The translations under genes were made by a program, and so were the position numbers. DNA of 64,000 nucleotides from Desulfofustis sp. PB-SRB1 (GTDB lineage: Bacteria; Desulfobacterota; Desulfobulbia; Desulfobulbales; Desulfocapsaceae). The stretch's first letter is position 1. Each line of letters opens with the position of its first letter. Positions 16,537 to 25,357 of this stretch are shown piece after piece. Under the pieces are notes generated by a model. That model saw only the letters and a list, made by a program, of their open reading frames with translations. It was not told where the DNA came from and did not search any database. Location: contig JAEQMT010000009.1 of assembly GCA_016722945.1 (NCBI GenBank), forward strand, positions 124,001 through 188,000, in the 5' to 3' direction.

Positions 16537-17526
16537 ATGATTGAGGCTAGGTGTAAACGAAGCACTATTTTTACTTTCTTTGTCCTGACTATCTTTATTC
16601 TCGGCATGATCTTGCCGGGTTTTTCTTCGGGACAGGAGGAGACTCAGAGAATCGTTGCCTTCGGCGATTCTATTACCGTTGGAGAAGGTTTCACGCCGTA
16701 TTCAGTGTTTCTGCAGCAGCAGCTCGATGCCAATGGGTGCAATGCGGTGGTAATCAATGAAGGCCGCAGCGGTGAGTCCACTTTTGGCGGGGTGAATCGA
16801 ATCGGCGGTGTCCTGGCCGCTCATGCTCCTCATTATATCTTGATCATGGAGGGCGCCAACGATGCCAGGCAAGGTTTTTCGGCCCAAAGCGCCGCGGCCA
16901 ACCTCGGATCGATGATGGATCAGTCGGGTGCGGCCGGCGCCATTCCAATTGTTTCCGCGGTTACTCCCAATACCGAGGGCGGAGTGGAGAATCGGCAGAT
17001 TCCTGACGTTTTTAACCCTCTCATTCAGGGTGAAACATCGCGCCGCAATGTGATTTACGTGGATAATTACACCACTCTTGCCGTTCCCAATCCCGGACAA
17101 TATTTTCCCGATGGGTTACATCCAGACAACACTGGGCAGAGTATAATTGCAAATAACTTTTTCGCGGTACTGCCATGCAGTGGAAGCGGCGGGGGTGGCG
17201 GAGGTGGCGGAGGGTGCTTTATCGCCACCGCCGCACATGGCTCCTTGTTGGCTCCACATGTCTCAGTGTTACGCGATTTCCGTGATTCATATTTGCAAAC
17301 CAATAAGCTGGGAAGGCTGTTCATCAGCACCTATTACAAATATTCTCCTCCAGTGGCACGAGCCATTTCCCAATCAGAAACCCTTAAGTCGGTGGTTCGC
17401 GTAGCCCTGTTGCCGTTCGTGTGTATCGCCTACATCTTCGTCAATTTTTCAACCCTCCAGATTTCTCTGGTACTCTTGGCCTTATCCTGCACGGTTGTGA
17501 TGATGAAATACCGTCGCCGTGCCTGA
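16537..17526 (+). CDS. secreted SGNH/GDSL hydrolase with CFI-box C-terminal anchor
   Basis: An exported esterase-like enzyme. After a signal peptide, block [11 protein letters not shown] supplies the serine, a Gly/Asn block EGANDAR supplies the oxyanion Asn, and [10 protein letters not shown] carries the Asp-His pair. A run of nine glycines then leads to [10 protein letters not shown] and about 50 residues ending in a transmembrane helix ([12 protein letters not shown]) and Arg-rich tail. That is the CFI-box C-terminal sorting/anchor type. The ATG at 16537 gives the best signal peptide; the frame is open back to a TTG at 16492 that overlaps the propeller gene. Confidence 0.85.
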   Translation: MIEARCKRSTIFTFFVLTIFILGMILPGFSSGQEETQRIVAFGDSITVGEGFTPYSVFLQQQLDANGCNAVVINEGRSGESTFGGVNRIGGVLAAHAPHYILIMEGANDARQGFSAQSAAANLGSMMDQSGAAGAIPIVSAVTPNTEGGVENRQIPDVFNPLIQGETSRRNVIYVDNYTTLAVPNPGQYFPDGLHPDNTGQSIIANNFFAVLPCSGSGGGGGGGGGCFIATAAHGSLLAPHVSVLRDFRDSYLQTNKLGRLFISTYYKYSPPVARAISQSETLKSVVRVALLPFVCIAYIFVNFSTLQISLVLLALSCTVVMMKYRRRA

Positions 17527-17594
17527 AGCGTGATAGAATTGTTTCTCAGCGTCTGCTGATAACGCTCTTCTGAAAATTTTTCTTCCTACTTAAA

Positions 17595-17642
17595 AGACCG
17601 GCTGGTTAGGATTTTGCTGAGCAGCCGGTCTGAGTTTTTTTT
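17595..17642 (+). terminator. intrinsic terminator after the SGNH hydrolase
   Basis: A perfect 10-bp stem AGACCGGCTG/CAGCCGGTCT with a 17-nt loop, followed by GAG and eight T. It lies between the SGNH gene and the MFS gene at 17661. Confidence 0.9.
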
Positions 17643-17660
17643 AGAGTCTGGGTAACAGGG

Positions 17661-18863
17661 ATGTCCTTGCCACAATCCACCATAAAACCCAGCTTGTTCA
17701 ATCAGATCGCCGTTCTGATTTTTTTCCGGCTATTGCTGAATACGGCGCGGCGCTTTGCCTACCCATTCGCCCCGGTGCTCAGCCGTGAGTTGCAGGTGTC
17801 GCTTGGCGCCATAACCTCGATGATTGCCACCGTCCAGTTTACCTCATTGCTTGGCGTGTTCAGCGGCCCGGTGGCGGACAGGATGGGAAATCGCCGACTG
17901 ATGCGGGCGGGGCTTGCCATGCTTGCCGTCGGCATGTTGATCTGTGGGCTGATAACCTCATACTGGCCGGTATTTCTCGGTCTTGTCCTGGCCGCCTTGG
18001 GTAAAACGGTGTTCGATCCCGCCGCACAGTCCTTTATCGGCCGTCATGTACCGTATGTCAGGCGGGGCAGGGTGATTGGGCTGGTTGAGACATCCTGGGC
18101 CGGGGCGACACTCATCGGTGTTCCGCTCATCGCCCTGGTAATCGACAACTTCGGCATCAGCAGTGCCTTTTTTGTCTTTGCAGTACTCAGTGCACTAAGC
18201 TGGTTGGCGGTGCCCCGCTTTTTCCCAGCGGATCGGCCGGCAGCAGCTTCGACGGCGGGTCGTCAATCCATTGTAAAGATTTTCAGCGAGCTTGCCAAAA
18301 ACCGAAGCGCGATGGGCATGCTGGCCTTTGGCTTTTTTGTGTCTCTGGCCAATGATAATCTCTTCGTCGTCTATGGGGTGTGGTTTGAACATCGTTTTCT
18401 GGTGAGTATTGTGACCCTTGGCTTCAGCGCTATGGCTATCGGCCTTGCCGAGTTATGCGGTGAGGCGTTAACCGCGCTTTTTGTCGATCGGTTGGGCAAG
18501 AAGCGTGCCGTCATTATCGGTCTGATCGTAACCGCTCTTTCATATCTGCTTCTGCCGATAATCGCTCAATCTATTCTGGTGGCAATGATCGGCATGTTTC
18601 TCATATTTTTGTTTTTTGAATTCACCATCGTCAGCAGTTTTTCCCTCTCCACTGAGATAATGCCAGATTCCCGCGCCACCATGATGGCCGGCTTCTACGC
18701 TACCGCCGGCATCGGCCGGCTGATCGGAGTGGTGGCGGGCGGTATGCTCTGGCAAGCGGGTGGGATTACAACTATTTGCGTGGTCTCCGCCTTTTTCACC
18801 CTGCTTGCCCTGTTCTCGGTACTGTTCGGTCTGCGCGGCTGGCGAAGTGATCCGGAAGGATGA
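17661..18863 (+). CDS. MFS transporter
   Basis: A 400-residue, 12-helix major facilitator protein in the inner membrane. Helices 2-3 are joined by GPVADRMGNRRLM, the conserved MFS A-motif, and the second half has a matching DRLGKKRAVI loop between helices 8 and 9. The substrate is not readable; drug or metabolite efflux is plausible. An intrinsic terminator lies directly upstream, so it is transcribed independently of the SGNH gene. About 155 bp follow before the phosphodiesterase gene, and I see nothing in that stretch. Confidence 0.85.
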   Translation: MSLPQSTIKPSLFNQIAVLIFFRLLLNTARRFAYPFAPVLSRELQVSLGAITSMIATVQFTSLLGVFSGPVADRMGNRRLMRAGLAMLAVGMLICGLITSYWPVFLGLVLAALGKTVFDPAAQSFIGRHVPYVRRGRVIGLVETSWAGATLIGVPLIALVIDNFGISSAFFVFAVLSALSWLAVPRFFPADRPAAASTAGRQSIVKIFSELAKNRSAMGMLAFGFFVSLANDNLFVVYGVWFEHRFLVSIVTLGFSAMAIGLAELCGEALTALFVDRLGKKRAVIIGLIVTALSYLLLPIIAQSILVAMIGMFLIFLFFEFTIVSSFSLSTEIMPDSRATMMAGFYATAGIGRLIGVVAGGMLWQAGGITTICVVSAFFTLLALFSVLFGLRGWRSDPEG

Positions 18864-19018
18864 TCACCGATCTGATTCGGGAGCAAGGACCCCTCATGTA
18901 TCAAAAAGGGTTGTGGGGGAAAATCTTGTGTTGATTCCGTGGCACGTTATGACTATCAGATAGGTGATTGTGTCGGCCTGAAGCTTGATTTCAATAACCC
19001 CACGACAGTGAATTAATA

Positions 19019-19876
19019 ATGATGCTGATTGCCCAGATATCAGATATTCACATCACCAGAGGCGGCTTACCGGCCTATGGGATCGCTGATACCCTTTCTT
19101 CCCTGCAAGAGGTGATTGGTGAATTGAACCGGCTCGATCCCACCCCTGAGGCGGTTATAATAAGCGGCGATATTTCCGATGACGGCAGTCCCGAGAGCTA
19201 CGCCATTGTCGGACAATTGCTGACCGAACTGAACATGCCGTTTTATCTGACGCCTGGCAATCACGACCAGAAGCAGAACCTGGCGAACGCTTTTGCCGAT
19301 CATGACTATCTTGCTACTGCCCTCGAGCAGAGCGGTGGGGATGCTATCTGCTATACCGTGGATACATACCCGGTTCGCCTGATCGGTCTTGATACCGTGA
19401 TCACCGGCGAGCATGGCGGTGGGTTGAATGAGAATAGGCTGGATTGGCTGGATAAAACCCTCTCCCAAAATCCCTCGAAGCCGACCTTGATTTTCATGCA
19501 CCATCTTCCCTGCGTTTCATCCATAGTGGGTATGGATACCGAGCCTTTTGTCAACAGTGCCGCATTTGCTCGCCTTATCGCCCGTCATGACCAGATTCAA
19601 CGGATCACCTGCGGTCACCTGCACCGCCCTATTGCCAGCCAGTTTGGCTCTACCGTGCTCACCGTAAGCCCGGGGGTCGGCATGCAACTCAATCTTGATC
19701 TGCGCACACATGTGGCGGCTGGCTTTATCATGGAACCCACCGCTTTTCTTCTTCATCACTGGCTGGCGGACTGGGATGGTGAGCTGCGCCTTCTCACCCA
19801 CACCCATACGATCCAAGGCAGCGATTACCGGTGGGGTGCCCCCCATCGTTTTACCGATGTAGTTTCCCCCAGTTAG
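19019..19876 (+). CDS. CpdA-like metallophosphodiesterase
   Basis: A cytoplasmic calcineurin-type phosphoesterase that resembles CpdA, which hydrolyses cyclic AMP. All dimetal motifs are present in the 285-residue protein: QISDIH (6-11), SGDISDDGS, PGNHDQ, FMHHLP and CGHLHRP. Relatives also cleave other phosphodiesters, so cAMP as substrate is inferred. There are two ATG codons in tandem at the start. It is followed by repeat B copy 2 and then htpX. Confidence 0.85.
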   Translation: MMLIAQISDIHITRGGLPAYGIADTLSSLQEVIGELNRLDPTPEAVIISGDISDDGSPESYAIVGQLLTELNMPFYLTPGNHDQKQNLANAFADHDYLATALEQSGGDAICYTVDTYPVRLIGLDTVITGEHGGGLNENRLDWLDKTLSQNPSKPTLIFMHHLPCVSSIVGMDTEPFVNSAAFARLIARHDQIQRITCGHLHRPIASQFGSTVLTVSPGVGMQLNLDLRTHVAAGFIMEPTAFLLHHWLADWDGELRLLTHTHTIQGSDYRWGAPHRFTDVVSPS

Positions 19877-19914
19877 GACGACAGCTAGCCGAGACAGTGG
19901 CGGGGATATAACTT

Positions 19915-20065
19915 GGGAGCCTGAAAAATGAGAATGTTCGTTCAAGATTAAGGCGCGAGGAAAAATTACCCGCGGGTCGGACTGATATGACCGGGATAAA
20001 ATTTTTGAGCAACCATGAAATTGGGCGAAAAAGCCCTTTTGCAAGGTTCCCTGGAAATGGTAACA
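19915..20065 (-). repeat. dispersed repeat B, copy 2 (inverted)
   Basis: The reverse complement of the element at 15499-15648. The match runs from GTTACCATTT through GCTTTTTCGCCCAATTTCAT and CCTCGCGCCTTAATCTTGAA to TTCTCATTTTTCAGGCTCCC. The two copies face each other around four genes. Confidence 0.75.
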
Positions 20066-20115
20066 AGCAATAATTATCATTGGACTAAACAATAAAGTAT
20101 AAGGAGATTCTCACC

Positions 20116-20982
20116 ATGCGAATTATCTTGTTTCTGGCGACGAACCTGGCGATTATAATCCTGCTTGGCATAGTTATGTCGATCCTTGGGGTCGATACAC
20201 GCTCCACCCTTGGCCTGCTCATTTTTGCTGCTATCTTTGGTATGGGTGGCTCGTTTATCTCTTTGGCGATTTCCAAATGGATGGCGAAAAAAGCGACCGG
20301 CGCCAGGGTCATCGAGCAGCCCGCCAATCCCACCGAACAGTGGCTGATGGATACGGTGCGGCGCCAAGCCGAAAAGGCGGAGATCGGTATGCCGGAGGTG
20401 GCCATCTATGATGCTCCTGATTTGAACGCCTTTGCCACCGGGATGAAACGCGACAATGCTTTGGTGGCGGTGTCGACCGGCCTATTGCGAAATATGAATA
20501 AAGACGAGGTGGAAGCGGTATTGGCCCATGAGATTACCCACGTGGCCTGCGGCGATATGGTTACCCTGACTTTGATTCAGGGGGTGTTGAATACCTTTGT
20601 GATATTCTTTGCCCGCATCGTTGCCAGCGTAATCAGTAACGTCCTGCGCGGTGATGAAGAGGGCGGCGGGCTCGGCTTCCTCGGCTATATCGCGGTAACC
20701 ATCGTCATGGAGCTGATCCTCGGCTTTTTTGCCTCGCTTATCGTCGCCTGGTTCTCGCGCAAGCGTGAATTCCGTGCCGACTCGGGCTCAGCTTATCTGG
20801 TTGGCCCGGGCAAGATGATATCGGCGCTGCAACGGCTCAAGGAGTACAATGAACCCTCCAAACTGCCGGAGCAGATAGCGGCCTTTGGCATCCGGCCACG
20901 CCAGGGCGGACTTGCCAGCCTGTTTCGTACCCATCCACCGCTGGATACCCGTATCGAAGCGCTGCGCAATCTTCCCGCCTGA
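20116..20982 (+). CDS. htpX: membrane protease HtpX
   Basis: HtpX is an inner-membrane zinc metalloprotease of the M48 family that degrades damaged membrane proteins. The 288-residue protein has two N-terminal transmembrane helices (about 4-24 and 32-52), the zinc motif HEITH (138-142) inside a helix, two further membrane segments (~152-185) and the third ligand region [13 protein letters not shown]. The C-terminal [14 protein letters not shown] is also typical. AAGGAG precedes the ATG at good spacing. A strong terminator follows. It fits with the envelope-stress genes nearby but is a separate transcription unit. Confidence 0.95.
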   Translation: MRIILFLATNLAIIILLGIVMSILGVDTRSTLGLLIFAAIFGMGGSFISLAISKWMAKKATGARVIEQPANPTEQWLMDTVRRQAEKAEIGMPEVAIYDAPDLNAFATGMKRDNALVAVSTGLLRNMNKDEVEAVLAHEITHVACGDMVTLTLIQGVLNTFVIFFARIVASVISNVLRGDEEGGGLGFLGYIAVTIVMELILGFFASLIVAWFSRKREFRADSGSAYLVGPGKMISALQRLKEYNEPSKLPEQIAAFGIRPRQGGLASLFRTHPPLDTRIEALRNLPA

Positions 20983-21010
20983 TTAAGACGATATTTCTTT
21001 CAGTCATCCA

Positions 21011-21045
21011 AACGGGGTGGTTAGAAAACTACCCCGTTTTCGTTA
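21011..21045 (+). terminator. intrinsic terminator of htpX
   Basis: A 12-bp stem AACGGGGTGGTT/AACTACCCCGTT (one G-T pair) closes a 4-nt AGAA loop and is followed by TTCGTTATT, 28 bp after the htpX stop. Confidence 0.85.
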
Positions 21046-21213
21046 TTATCCGTTCTGCTAATTTTCTTTGATTCAGTGCTCTACTCTACCTATCAATCTT
21101 CGATACATCCTGAGTCAGGTATTTTATTACTCCTCTTTTTAGAAAGATTGTGGTATTTGCTTGTAACGATGAGAAATTTCATGAAGAGTTCGTTAGAGAC
21201 AAAAAGATAAACT

Positions 21214-22536
21214 ATGCCACAAGTGTCCAGGCACCTTTGTCACGTGTTCATTTGCGTGCTGGTCACAGCGGTTTGCGGGTATCCGGTGTTTGCTCAATCC
21301 ATCAGCTATCCAGACGCCGCGCAGTCCGACCCGCGGACGATAGGGTGGATGGTCGGGTTTCCTCCTCCAGCCGATAAGCTTATCATGCTGCCGGAATCAA
21401 ACTTCTTCAGTTTTCCCAAGTTACGCTGGAGTGTATGTCATATTCGCCAGCTATTGCCCACAAAGCAGATAAGCCGCGGTATCGGTGCCCCTGTCGCCCT
21501 GAAGTATGCCCTTGATGACGGTATAGACACCGTCACCTTCACGCCCCTGGGCGGCGGTGAACCGATGACCTGGCGGCAGTCACTTGCCCACAACTACACC
21601 GACGGGATTCTCATTATTCACCAGGGCCGCGTGGTCTACGAGCGATACTTCGGAGCTCTGACCCAAACCGGGAAGCATGCCGCGATGTCCATGACCAAAT
21701 CACTGACCGGCCTTATGGCCGAGATCCTGGTCGTCGAGGGCACCCTTGATGAAACGGCCCGGGTGGCAACCATCATTCCGGAGTTGGCTCAGAGCGCTTT
21801 CGGCTCCGCTACGGTGCGCCAGGTTATGGACATGACCACCGCTCTTGACTTCAGTGAGGATTATGGCGACCCGAAGGCGGATATCTGGGCCTATTCGCGG
21901 GCGGCCAGCCCTTTGCCCAAGCAGCCGGGATATGATGGTCCAGACGGCTATTTCGAGTTCCTCCAGACCGTCGGCCAGGACGGTATTCACGGGCAGGCCT
22001 TCGGCTACCGGACAGTCAATTCGGACGCACTGGGCTGGATCGTCTCGCGGGTTACCGGCACTGACCTCACCACCCTGCTTTCCGAGCGCATATGGAGCAA
22101 AATGGGGGCGGAAATGGATGGGTACATGACTGTCGACGCCATCGGCACCCCGTTTGCCGGTGGCGGGCTCAGTGGTGGATTGCGGGACCTGGGGCGCATC
22201 GGCCTGCTCATGCTGAACGGCGGTGAAATAAATGGGCAGCGGTTGTTCCCTGAAAAAGTTGTGGAAAACATCCGGGCCGGCGGCGATCAGAGGGCCTTTG
22301 CCAGGGCAGAATACAAGAGTCTGCCCGGCGGCAGCTATCGCAGCATGTGGTGGGTTTTTCACAACGACCACGGAGCGTTCGCGGCGCGCGGCGTCCATGG
22401 CCAGACCATCTATGTGGATCCTGCCGCGCACATGGTAATCGTGCGCTTTTCGTCATATCCCACGGCCAGCAACAGTGCCATCGATCCAACGTCACTGCCT
22501 GCCTATCAGGCCGTAGCCCATTACCTGATGAGATAG
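21214..22536 (+). CDS. exported serine hydrolase, class C beta-lactamase-like
   Basis: A 440-residue exported hydrolase of the beta-lactamase/DD-peptidase superfamily, closest in layout to the NylB/6-aminohexanoate-oligomer hydrolase and esterase group. A signal peptide (to about residue 28, ending YPVFAQS) comes first. The catalytic SMTK (159-162), a Tyr-containing motif in FGYRTVNSDALGW, and the GVHGQTIYVDP region in place of KTG follow. The substrate is unknown; peptide or amide bonds are likely. It has its own short upstream region after the htpX terminator. Confidence 0.85.
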   Translation: MPQVSRHLCHVFICVLVTAVCGYPVFAQSISYPDAAQSDPRTIGWMVGFPPPADKLIMLPESNFFSFPKLRWSVCHIRQLLPTKQISRGIGAPVALKYALDDGIDTVTFTPLGGGEPMTWRQSLAHNYTDGILIIHQGRVVYERYFGALTQTGKHAAMSMTKSLTGLMAEILVVEGTLDETARVATIIPELAQSAFGSATVRQVMDMTTALDFSEDYGDPKADIWAYSRAASPLPKQPGYDGPDGYFEFLQTVGQDGIHGQAFGYRTVNSDALGWIVSRVTGTDLTTLLSERIWSKMGAEMDGYMTVDAIGTPFAGGGLSGGLRDLGRIGLLMLNGGEINGQRLFPEKVVENIRAGGDQRAFARAEYKSLPGGSYRSMWWVFHNDHGAFAARGVHGQTIYVDPAAHMVIVRFSSYPTASNSAIDPTSLPAYQAVAHYLMR

Positions 22537-22617
22537 TGTAGAGAAAACGCGTAATCTCTACGCGAAAGTGAAAGGTTTTTTCTGGTTGCGTCCGCTGATT
22601 CCTTGGCTTAGCGAAAA

Positions 22618-22800
22618 TCACTCTATCTCCGGCAGCGAAACACTGAGTAGGGCTCCGGTCAGAGCAAGGACAAGCAGAATGGCGAGAAGTCACTATATTG
22701 AGGTCAACTGGACGATAGCCCCGAAAGCCCCGAAGCCCCCCGAAGCGAGATTTTCTCCTGAGGCAATTATCGAGGCAAGGCAATTTGGGTGTCCTTATCA
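22618..22800 (-). pseudogene. possible decayed membrane-protein fragment
   Basis: Read on the minus strand, one frame gives ASGGFGAFGAIVQLTSI, two adjacent stops (TAG TGA), and then LLAILLVLALTGALLSVSLP and a stop. The two hydrophobic pieces look like the end of a transporter such as an MFS protein that has decayed. It lies in the 424-bp gap between the serine hydrolase and the left end of the IS701 element. The remainder of that gap shows no gene. Evidence is weak because only two short pieces are recognisable. Confidence 0.35.
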
Positions 22801-22960
22801 AATCTCCTATGTTCCAGTTTCACCAAGTGTGTTGACAAACACCGCTCCACTAAAATCCAGCACCCTACACATTAAAGAGGCTTAACGGCTCCTAACCGCC
22901 CTCGGCTATAATCCCGGGCCGGTTGATGTCGATTACAATTATTTTCCGGGGACCTCTTAT

Positions 22961-24490
22961 CCCTACAACGAAAGTTATTTAAAATCATTTAATGATCGCA
23001 GGCGTCGTCTTCGATGCGAAAGATACGCTCTGTGATTCTTAACCTGCACGCTCTCAATCAGCGCCAACATTGTCATGGCGTCATAGTGGGCGATTGGCAG
23101 AACCGTTTCAATCAACATCCTAAGCTGCGACAGAGTAATAGACGGCGTTTTTTTCCCCCAACCGTATCTTGAGGTGCCAGAGGAAAAAATGCCCCAGCAT
23201 ACATGTCAGAATATGATGATTCCAGCCGGAATATTTACGAACTTCATAGTGGTCCATCCCCAGCTCTGTTTTCGTTTCTTCAAAGCATTGCTCAATAGCC
23301 CACCGCACTCCGCTCAGCCAGACAAACTTTGCAAGGCGAGTGCTGACCGGGGCGTTGCTGATAAAAAACGAATATTCCGGCTTGGGGCCGAGCGTTCGCT
23401 TGATGACCAACCACACTTCCTTTTCCGGCAATCCATCTTTTGACAATACAACCCGGCGCTTAGTGAATTCATACATAATAGGGCCTTTGGTGCCTTCGGA
23501 GACCTTTCGCCTGTACCAGAAGAAATCATTGATGCTTTTGGCAAGATCGATGAACGCAATGGGGGTCTTTGATGTATCTTCCAGAATTCTCCTGGTTTTG
23601 ACCGTGCCCTTGTATTTGTATGTCTTTTCCCTGACGACGGGTCTTTTCAGCCAACAACGGGTGTCACTGGCCATGGATACAAAATAGGTGACCCCGGGAA
23701 GCCGATCAACCGCATTGATAAATTCGGGGCTTGAGCCATACAGGCTGTCGGTGGCAATGTATTTGAATGGAAGTATCCCCTCGTCTCGAATTGCAGTAAA
23801 CATCTCAACCGCCAGTTGCGGTTTGGTTTTGAACTTGATATTTTCGGGTAAAGCGCATTTTTCCCGTTTTGCGGCATAGTCTTTGGTGAACCATTTCTCT
23901 GGAATGAAAAGCCGCTTGTCAATCAGGGCGTACCCCTGGGGGGAGGCATACGCCGCGAATACACCGACCTGACAATTATCCACCTTTCCAATGGTGCCGC
24001 AGTATTGTCTGGCTACACCGATCGAGTCGGATCCTTTTTTGACAAAACCAGATTCATCGAAAATGAGAATGCCGTTTGGATCACCCATATCATCATTAAC
24101 CATATGACGATACTTGCGGCTTATTTTATCCTCATCCCATTCCGCGTCACTGATAAACCGCTGCATTGCTCTAACATTTCCGCCTTTGATATTAACGGCA
24201 ATCGGTTCAATCGACTTCCTTTCAAGCTCACTGAATTGGCCGGCCATGTACTTAAAAAAATGGCCCCGCGACTCACTCCGGTGGAAACAGTCGGCAAAAA
24301 CCTCATGATACCCTTCAAGTTCGGAATAAAAACCATCAATGTCTTTTGTGGTGATCGAGAATTTCGGTATTTCGTACGTGTGCTCAACGGATCGAATTGA
24401 CGGCAACATAGGCCCACCTCCATGGTTTGGGTTATGTTGCGCAGTGTTACATATTGTGGCTATGACGTCAATATAAGTTTCGTTGTAGGG
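22961..24490 (-). mobile_element. complete IS701-family insertion sequence with TTAT target duplication
   Basis: A 1530-bp element. The left end starts CCCTACAACGAAAG (22961) and the right end finishes with the matching complement ending at 24490 (CCCTACAACGAAAC when read inwards). TTAT flanks both sides (22957-22960 and 24491-24494), the 4-bp duplication length expected for IS701. It contains one intact transposase gene on the minus strand. The preserved ends and duplication indicate a fairly recent insertion. Confidence 0.92.
23120..24409 (-). CDS. IS701-family DDE transposase
   Basis: A 429-residue transposase that cuts and joins the element ends. It matches the IS701 family by the block FDESGFVKKGSDSIGVARQY around residues 114-135 (first Asp), a second Asp in IATDSLYGSS, and the WAIEQCFEETKTELGMDHYE block carrying the catalytic Glu near residue 380. 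The ATG at 24409 is preceded by GGAGG. The gene is uninterrupted and fills the insertion sequence, so it may be active. Confidence 0.93.
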   Translation of the reverse strand: MLPSIRSVEHTYEIPKFSITTKDIDGFYSELEGYHEVFADCFHRSESRGHFFKYMAGQFSELERKSIEPIAVNIKGGNVRAMQRFISDAEWDEDKISRKYRHMVNDDMGDPNGILIFDESGFVKKGSDSIGVARQYCGTIGKVDNCQVGVFAAYASPQGYALIDKRLFIPEKWFTKDYAAKREKCALPENIKFKTKPQLAVEMFTAIRDEGILPFKYIATDSLYGSSPEFINAVDRLPGVTYFVSMASDTRCWLKRPVVREKTYKYKGTVKTRRILEDTSKTPIAFIDLAKSINDFFWYRRKVSEGTKGPIMYEFTKRRVVLSKDGLPEKEVWLVIKRTLGPKPEYSFFISNAPVSTRLAKFVWLSGVRWAIEQCFEETKTELGMDHYEVRKYSGWNHHILTCMLGHFFLWHLKIRLGEKNAVYYSVAA

Positions 24491-24629
24491 TTATGTCTCT
24501 CTTGAGTATGGGATAGCTCTTCGCTTCGGTGCTTTGTTATTTTATAGTTCTATCTTTTTTTTCATGCTGGATTAAATGGCACAATGCTTTTAGCATGGGC
24601 AAAATTGCGGTGTTCGGGTTATTATTGAT

Positions 24630-24757
24630 GCTTTCGTAAAAACCCATATTCCAGTCATAACGGAGCTGACCTGACATTCATAATTAATTGAAATCACTGG
24701 ATTCCCGCTTTCGCGGGAATGACGGTAGCGAGCAATTTTGAGGTTTTTACGAGTTCA
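24630..24757 (-). repeat. dispersed palindromic repeat A, copy 2 (short-loop form)
   Basis: Ends are TCGTAAAAACC and its perfect complement. The centre is the compact palindrome ATTCCCGCTTTCGCGGGAAT, with a 4-nt loop instead of the ~31-bp insert of the long form. Orientation is opposite to copy 1. It occupies most of the ~300-bp space between the IS element and the Nudix gene. Confidence 0.85.
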
Positions 24758-24835
24758 TCACTATTCACAAGGCGTGGTAAAACCCTTTTTTGATACGATG
24801 TGAACGTCCTGGCACGAGCTTCATACAACGATAAC

Positions 24836-25357
24836 ATGGCCCCGCGGGCGGCGGTGGCAATTATCCGTGTTCGCGCTCCGCGTGATGCGATCCTGTTGGT
24901 GCGTCGCAGACATAATGCCGATGATCCGTGGTCGGGGCATTTTGCCCTGCCCGGCGGTCGGTGGCAGGACGGTGATACAGATTTACAGCAGACATGCGTG
25001 CGAGAGACACGCGAAGAAACCGGTATCGATCTTGGTGTGGTGCCCGTCGCCGGGGTTTTGCGGCCGCTTACCGCCGGCGGCGCCGTCCATATGCCGGTGC
25101 GGGTTCAGCCATATCTGTTTTACCTGCCGACCCGTCCGCCGGTTGTTATTGAAGAGGCGGAGATCGAGGGTTACCTGTGGCTCGACGTTGAACACTTTGT
25201 CAATGAGGCCAATCACGAGGTGGTTGAAGTGATGCCTGATCTCAAACGGCCGGTGGTGCCATTGCAGGATTACTATCTCTGGGGATTTACCTATAAAGTC
25301 CTGGCCTTGTTGCTCGAGGTGCCGGTACACCACATCATGATTGAGCATGACGAGTGA
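24836..25357 (+). CDS. Nudix hydrolase, CoA-pyrophosphatase-like
   Basis: A cytoplasmic Nudix enzyme that hydrolyses a nucleoside diphosphate linked to another group. The Nudix box reads LPGGRWQDGDTDLQQTCVRE followed by TREETGID. The wider GG...D...RE spacing is that of the CoAse (NudL/YeaB) group, which cleaves coenzyme A to phosphopantetheine and 3',5'-ADP. The start is uncertain: I prefer the ATG at 24836 immediately before the domain; a GTG at 24800 is in frame. The stop overlaps the GTG start of the next gene by 4 bp, so translation is probably coupled. Confidence 0.85.
   Translation: MAPRAAVAIIRVRAPRDAILLVRRRHNADDPWSGHFALPGGRWQDGDTDLQQTCVRETREETGIDLGVVPVAGVLRPLTAGGAVHMPVRVQPYLFYLPTRPPVVIEEAEIEGYLWLDVEHFVNEANHEVVEVMPDLKRPVVPLQDYYLWGFTYKVLALLLEVPVHHIMIEHDE

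Noticed and set aside
22568-22885. A 105-codon plus-strand open frame after the serine hydrolase
   Set aside because: No domain, no ribosome site, and the opposite strand shows transporter-like remnants that explain the region better.
24577-24595. TGGCACAATGCTTTTAGCA as a sigma-54 promoter
   Set aside because: TGGCAC is present, but no GC dinucleotide falls at the -12 position with correct spacing.
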